This document shows positions 59,637 to 64,000 of a DNA stretch of 64,000 bases, piece after piece. The translations under genes were made by a program, and so were the position numbers. The DNA is taken from assembly GCF_022352215.1 (NCBI RefSeq), contig NZ_JAKRWF010000004.1, forward strand, positions 124,001 to 188,000, in the 5' to 3' direction. Origin of the DNA: Flavihumibacter cheonanensis (lineage in GTDB: Bacteria > Bacteroidota > Bacteroidia > Chitinophagales > Chitinophagaceae). Below the pieces are notes generated by a model that saw only the letters and a list, made by a program, of their open reading frames with translations, did not search any database and was not told the DNA's origin. How positions within the stretch are numbered: position 1 is the stretch's first letter; each line of letters starts with the position of its first letter.

Positions 59637-62267
59637 ATGAAAAAGAATTTATTTATCCTCTTTTGGCTTAGCGCCTGCTGTTATTCGCTAACAGCGCAAA
59701 AAAAATATGAATTGACGGGTGAATGGAAAGCGGCCTCTATTACCCAGGTAAAAGAAAACGGGCAGCATATTTCTGCTCCGGGTTTTGAACTATCCAACTG
59801 GCAGCCCGCAATTGTTCCCGGAACGGTATTAACCACGCAATTGGCGAATGGTCAGATACCGGATCCATTTATTGGGATGAATAACAAACGAATACCTGAT
59901 ATCTATGAAACCGGTCGGGATTATTATACCTATTGGTTTGTAAGAGAGTTTTCAGAAACCGCTGCTGCAGGTGAACAGGTCTGGCTTCATTTACGTGGAG
60001 TAAATTATAGCTCAGATGTATATCTCAATGGGCATAAACTGAACAGGCAACTGCATAAAGGTATGTTCCTGAGGCAGCAGTACAATATCACTAAGTTGCT
60101 TCGCAAGGACGGAAAAAATCGCCTGGCTGTAATTGTATTTCCGCCGGACGAACCAGGTAATCCAAATGGGGGTCAGGGTGGAGATGGAACCATCGCCAAA
60201 AACGTGGGACATCAATATGTGGCAGGGTGGGACTGGATCCAGCCAATACGCGACAGGAATACAGGTATATGGGATAAGGTCTTCATTGAAAAGACCGGCT
60301 CAGTGAATTTGCAGAACCCGCATGTAGTAACCCTGGTACCAGGTAAGAGAAAGCCATCTGGTAATCAGCAACCTGCCATCTTGAAAGTATCGGCTGAATT
60401 GCAAAATACAAGGTCAGTGCCTCTTACTGGAATCCTGAGATATACGATAGATGGTAAAACCGTATCAAAATCTATAAGCCTTAAACCAACTAGTACAACC
60501 GAAGTTAGGCTGCCGGATTTTTCCCTTGTAAATCCTAAACTTTGGTGGCCTAACGGTTATGGAGAGCCGTATTTGTATCCGTTGAAACTGGAATTCCTGG
60601 CCGAAGGAAAAATTGCTGACCGGGAAGAAATAAAAGTGGGTGTTCGTGAAATCACTGCCGATTGGAATACTACTACCCGAAGCAAACAGATTTTTGTCAA
60701 CGGACAACCGGTTTTTATAAAAGGTGGTAACTGGATTATATCAGATGCGATGTTACGTTTCACTGAAGCACGTTATGATGCAGAGATCCGTTTTCACCGG
60801 GATATGAACCTGAACCTGATTCGTATCTGGGGTGGAGCCATTAGCGAACGCCCGGAGTTTTATGAGGCCTGCGACAAATATGGAATGTTGGTGATGCAGG
60901 ACTTTTGGGGTTCGGGTGATTGTAATGGTCGCTGGTTAGATCCCATGAAAAAAGACGATCAGTGGACCAGAAGAAAGTATCCGGATGACCATACCCTGTT
61001 TTTGATTTCGGCAGCAGATCAGATTAAGATGATTCGCAATCATGCCTCGCTGGCAATCTGGTGTGGCGGCAATGAGATCACGCTTCCACAGAGTATTCAA
61101 ACTCCGCTGCGCGATTCTATTCTGCCCAAACTGGATGGCACGCGCTGGTTCGTGGATTATAGCAACTCCGATGATATGTCCTATAATTTCCTCGGGGGTA
61201 ATGGGGATGGTCCCTATGGTATCCAGGACATCAAAACATTTTTCAATCACCGCACCTGGCCTTTTAATTCCGAGATCGGATCAGTAGGTGCAGGGGACTA
61301 TGCATCACTGGAACGGTTTATCCCCGCGCCCAACCTGGTGCCACCTGTTTACAAAACGGAGATACGCAGAGAAACAGTAGATTCTGTTTGGGAATATCAT
61401 AAATACATCGGGTATGGAAAATACATTGATGCCTATGGAAAGTCCGCTGATTTAAAAGATTGGGGAATGAAAGCGCAGTTGGTGAACTATGATCAGTACC
61501 GGTCCTTGATGGAGGGATTCAGTTCCCGCATGTGGGACTGGTATACGGGAGTGATCATCTGGAAAACGCAGAATCCCTGGACTGCTTTACGCGGACAGAT
61601 GTATGATTATTACCTGGATCCCAATGCCTGTTTGTATGGTTTGCGACAGGGAGGTGCGCCTGTCAATTTCTTCTACAATCCTGCCGATACAAGTTTACAC
61701 CTGATCAATAATACATTTGTTCATCAGTATGATCTGATGCTGGTAATGAGCCTTTTTGATAAAGATGGAAAGGAGCGTAGCCTGGGTCAGGTCTTTGCGG
61801 AAATTGGTCCGGCAACTACCCGAAAAGTGATGGATATTCAGCGTGCAATCCGGCAGGCAGCCAAAGAAGAAGGCGTGTTTCTGAGTCTTAAAATATTGAA
61901 TCTTGATAAAGAAGTCGTATCCCAAAATCTCTATTGGCTGCCGGATTCAACCGGACAGTATAGCGGACTTGCTAACATGCGCAAAGTTCAACCGGAGATC
62001 AGTGCCAAAGAAATGGAGAAAGGTAAAATTGCAGTAACCATCAGTGCCCCGGCAGGTGGACCGATCTCTTTTTTCAACCGGTTGTCGCTGGTTGATCCTG
62101 TTACGAAAAAACGCATACTCCCGGTCTTTTATGATGATAATTATGTGTCAGTGTTACCGGGGGAAAGCAGAACAGTGTTATTGGAATATAGTCCCGCGAC
62201 TGGTCAGAAGCCGATGCTTTCGCTGGAGGCATGGAATATGCCTGAACAGTTTATTTCTATAAAATAA
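59637..62267 (+). CDS. GH2 family beta-glycosidase (beta-mannosidase/exo-glucosaminidase type)
   Basis: 876 residues with a signal peptide (to about LTAQ). Sugar-binding domain (VWLHLRGVNYSSDVYLNGH), immunoglobulin-like middle, then TIM barrel: IFVNGQPVFIKGGNWI, LNLIRIWGGAI, acid/base E480 in WCGGNEITLP, and nucleophile E546 in FNSEIGSVG. The GGNW and CGGNE variants point to the mannosidase/exo-beta-glucosaminidase branch. Likely acts on the same glycan as the sulfatase that follows after six bases. Confidence 0.9.
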   Translation: MKKNLFILFWLSACCYSLTAQKKYELTGEWKAASITQVKENGQHISAPGFELSNWQPAIVPGTVLTTQLANGQIPDPFIGMNNKRIPDIYETGRDYYTYWFVREFSETAAAGEQVWLHLRGVNYSSDVYLNGHKLNRQLHKGMFLRQQYNITKLLRKDGKNRLAVIVFPPDEPGNPNGGQGGDGTIAKNVGHQYVAGWDWIQPIRDRNTGIWDKVFIEKTGSVNLQNPHVVTLVPGKRKPSGNQQPAILKVSAELQNTRSVPLTGILRYTIDGKTVSKSISLKPTSTTEVRLPDFSLVNPKLWWPNGYGEPYLYPLKLEFLAEGKIADREEIKVGVREITADWNTTTRSKQIFVNGQPVFIKGGNWIISDAMLRFTEARYDAEIRFHRDMNLNLIRIWGGAISERPEFYEACDKYGMLVMQDFWGSGDCNGRWLDPMKKDDQWTRRKYPDDHTLFLISAADQIKMIRNHASLAIWCGGNEITLPQSIQTPLRDSILPKLDGTRWFVDYSNSDDMSYNFLGGNGDGPYGIQDIKTFFNHRTWPFNSEIGSVGAGDYASLERFIPAPNLVPPVYKTEIRRETVDSVWEYHKYIGYGKYIDAYGKSADLKDWGMKAQLVNYDQYRSLMEGFSSRMWDWYTGVIIWKTQNPWTALRGQMYDYYLDPNACLYGLRQGGAPVNFFYNPADTSLHLINNTFVHQYDLMLVMSLFDKDGKERSLGQVFAEIGPATTRKVMDIQRAIRQAAKEEGVFLSLKILNLDKEVVSQNLYWLPDSTGQYSGLANMRKVQPEISAKEMEKGKIAVTISAPAGGPISFFNRLSLVDPVTKKRILPVFYDDNYVSVLPGESRTVLLEYSPATGQKPMLSLEAWNMPEQFISIK

Positions 62268-62273
62268 AAAAAG

Positions 62274-63629
62274 ATGAGCATAAAGGTTGTAAAGCGGATA
62301 CTGTTGACAGTTTTTCTTTTTGTAAAAATTGGAGAACTGGCAGCGCAATCGACAAAACCCAATGTTATTGTTATCTATTCCGATGACCAGGGGTATTCTG
62401 ATCTGAACTGCTATGGAGCAAAAGATTTATATACACCGCATATAGATAAACTAGCCAGCGGAGGGGTGCGCTTTACTGAGTTTTATGCAGCGGCTCCTGT
62501 ATGTTCTCCTTCGCGGGCAGCATTGTTAACGGGACTTGTTCCCCAACGTGCGGGATTGCCGGGTAATGCATCTTCTACGAAAGGAGTAGCCGGGATGCCA
62601 ACAGAACAATATACAATGGCTGAGCTATTTAAAGCTGGTGGTTATAAAACCGCTCATATTGGGAAATGGCATATTGGGTATACTCCGGAAACAATGCCGA
62701 ATGGTCAGGGCTTTGATCACTCCTTTGGATTTATGGGAGGATGCATTGATAATTATTCTCATTTTTTTTATTGGGATGGTCCCAATCGTCATGATTTATG
62801 GAGAAACGGAGTAGAAATTCATGAACCAGGAAAATATTTTCAGGATTTAATGGTAGATGAAGCTGCCAACTTCATGCAGAACAACCGGAAGGATCCATTC
62901 TTCCTTTATTTTGCGTTGAATACACCACATTATCCATTACAGGGAGATACCAAATGGCTGGAGTATTATAAAAAGCTCCCGTCTCCCCGAAGAGAATATG
63001 CAGCTTTTGTTTCTGCTATGGATGAACGGGTTGGAGCCTTACTGGCAAAATTGAATGAATTGGGATTGACTGAAAATACCATCGTGATATTTCAGTCTGA
63101 TCATGGTTATTCTGAAGAAGTCAGAACCTTTGGAGGAGGTGGAACTGCCATTGGGAAGCGGGGATCCAAGTTCAGTTTGTTTGAAGGAGGCATCAGAGTG
63201 CCGGCGATCATCAGCTGGCCAGGACGCTTACCCATGGGTGTTACAAGAAACCAGTTTGCAGTCAATATCGACTGGTACCCAACACTAGCCGGGTATTGCG
63301 GGCTGGCACTACCTGATAAAAAATTAGATGGAAGGGATTTGCGCAAATTGATCGCATCGGAAACTGCAAAATCGCCCCATGAGCTTTTTGTTTGGCAAAG
63401 TGGAGGCACAAAAGAAGCGCCTCAGTGGGCAGTAAGAAAAGGCGATTGGAAATTATTGCATGCTCCTATGCAATCGAATCCTGCGGAACTGGATGCAAAT
63501 GGACTTATGCTGGTAAATCTTCAATCGGATCCGGGGGAAAAGATCAATCTGGCCGCAAAATTTCCAAATAAGATAAAAGAGCTAAAGGCGGCGTATCAGG
63601 AATGGAGTATAAAAGTTGCTGAACAGTAA
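62274..63629 (+). CDS. Formylglycine-dependent sulfatase
   Basis: 451 residues with a signal peptide (to about LAAQ). C77 in APVCSPSRAALLTG is the cysteine converted to formylglycine. Metal-binding IYSDDQGYSDLNCYG opens the domain, GKWHIGYTP and FQSDHGYSEEVRTFGGGG are further active-site blocks. It cleaves sulfate esters from carbohydrates. A sulfatase-maturing enzyme is not in the window. Likely one transcript with the GH2 gene; a GH95 gene follows after 74 bases. Confidence 0.93.
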   Translation: MSIKVVKRILLTVFLFVKIGELAAQSTKPNVIVIYSDDQGYSDLNCYGAKDLYTPHIDKLASGGVRFTEFYAAAPVCSPSRAALLTGLVPQRAGLPGNASSTKGVAGMPTEQYTMAELFKAGGYKTAHIGKWHIGYTPETMPNGQGFDHSFGFMGGCIDNYSHFFYWDGPNRHDLWRNGVEIHEPGKYFQDLMVDEAANFMQNNRKDPFFLYFALNTPHYPLQGDTKWLEYYKKLPSPRREYAAFVSAMDERVGALLAKLNELGLTENTIVIFQSDHGYSEEVRTFGGGGTAIGKRGSKFSLFEGGIRVPAIISWPGRLPMGVTRNQFAVNIDWYPTLAGYCGLALPDKKLDGRDLRKLIASETAKSPHELFVWQSGGTKEAPQWAVRKGDWKLLHAPMQSNPAELDANGLMLVNLQSDPGEKINLAAKFPNKIKELKAAYQEWSIKVAEQ

Positions 63630-63703
63630 TTTGCTGGTATATAAGAGTTGCAATCGGTTGAAATTTTCTGCCTACATTTAACTACCAGCAGGGAGGGCGC
63701 CAT

Positions 63704-64000
63704 ATGAATCGACTATTTTTGATGGTTTTTTCTTTTCTTTTTTTTAGTGCAGCAGCCCAAAAAAAAGAACCTTTAAAATTATGGTACAGGCAACCAGCCG
63801 GACAAATATGGGAAAATGCGCTTCCTGTTGGAAATGGTTTTTTGGGTGCTATGATTTACGGGAATGTTGAGGAGGAACTGATAGCACTGAATGAACATAC
63901 CGTTTGGAGCGGAAGTCCGAACCGGAATGATAATCCGGCTGCTATAAATGCATTGACCAGCATTCGGAAATTGATATTTGAGGGAAAACAAAAAGAAGCT
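63704..64000 (+). CDS. GH95 alpha-L-fucosidase, N-terminal part (cut by window end)
   Basis: 99 codons visible from ATG 63704; the frame is open at the right edge. Signal peptide MNRLFLMVFSFLFFSAAAQ, then the GH95 N-terminal domain opening LWYRQPAGQIWENALPVGNG, FLGAMIYGN, ELIALNEHTVWSGSPNRND. GH95 members release alpha-1,2-linked L-fucose or L-galactose from glycans; full length would be around 780-830 residues. Together with GH29 at 49916 it makes a second fucosidase for the region. Confidence 0.9.
   Translation, partial: MNRLFLMVFSFLFFSAAAQKKEPLKLWYRQPAGQIWENALPVGNGFLGAMIYGNVEEELIALNEHTVWSGSPNRNDNPAAINALTSIRKLIFEGKQKEA

Noticed and set aside
44309-64000. Complete polysaccharide utilisation locus
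   Set aside because: No SusC-like TonB receptor or SusD-like lipoprotein is present; the region is called a sugar gene cluster only.

Overview
The window reads as chromosomal DNA of a Bacteroidota bacterium, most likely family Chitinophagaceae. The evidence is a gliding-motility ABC transporter (gldF, gldG), a secreted protein with a type IX secretion tail, a murF-alr fusion, an acpP-fabF-rnc cluster, many small lipoproteins with an S-C-S/T/K lipobox, and promoters of the Bacteroidota type (TAnnTTTG at the -7 position). The species assignment is inference; no rRNA gene is present.

Layout. 1-10 kb: the 3' part of creD, a large secreted beta-propeller/beta-barrel gene split by a one-base frameshift, a metallo-beta-lactamase-fold hydrolase, a polysaccharide flippase, a coiled-coil exported protein, a 572-base gene-free stretch rich in repeats, and a two-gene operon for an MbnP-like protein and its MbnH/MauG-type di-haem partner. 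10-26 kb: housekeeping genes (dtd, a MazG-type pyrophosphohydrolase, glyS, mfd, acpP, fabF, rnc, mce) plus two tandem paralogous small membrane proteins, a ferredoxin-NADP reductase-like enzyme and the T9SS cargo protein. 25-34 kb: iscS and an IscA-type carrier, then a tight run gldF-gldG-terC-murF/alr followed by lspA and a small lipoprotein. 34-44 kb: fumC, an enoyl-CoA hydratase and a stand-alone B12-binding mutase subunit on the minus strand, then an aldo/keto reductase, gltX, a polysaccharide deacetylase, TatD and asparaginase genes, and a tRNA-Ser(GGA).

44-64 kb is an accessory sugar region: an esterase-like hydrolase, an unassigned secreted (alpha/alpha)6-type protein, a sugar-acid dehydratase plus a short-chain dehydrogenase, GH29 alpha-L-fucosidase, GH3, GH2, a formylglycine-type sulfatase and the start of a GH95 fucosidase, interleaved with two regulators (Crp/Fnr and PAS-LuxR). 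Together they suggest breakdown of sulfated, fucose-containing glycans and oxidation of the released sugar. No SusC/SusD pair lies in the window.

The most unusual signals are non-coding. (1) A dispersed 14-bp unit (ACCGGACGGGTGGC or its reverse) occurs as perfect inverted pairs or as tandem copies at five places, including inside the last codons of iscS and between promoter and body of the tRNA gene. (2) A second repeat system of GTGAGACG words and purine-rich GGAAGATGG/GGAGACAAAGGAG words sits at gene 3' ends and supplies the last codons and stop codons of several genes. (3) Six direct repeats of (A/T)TTGGCTCA are spaced by 20-21 bp, two helical turns, at 8032-8156. (4) A near-perfect 22-bp palindrome lies about 44 bp upstream of the predicted start point of a lipoprotein gene and just beyond the gene of a LuxR-type regulator.
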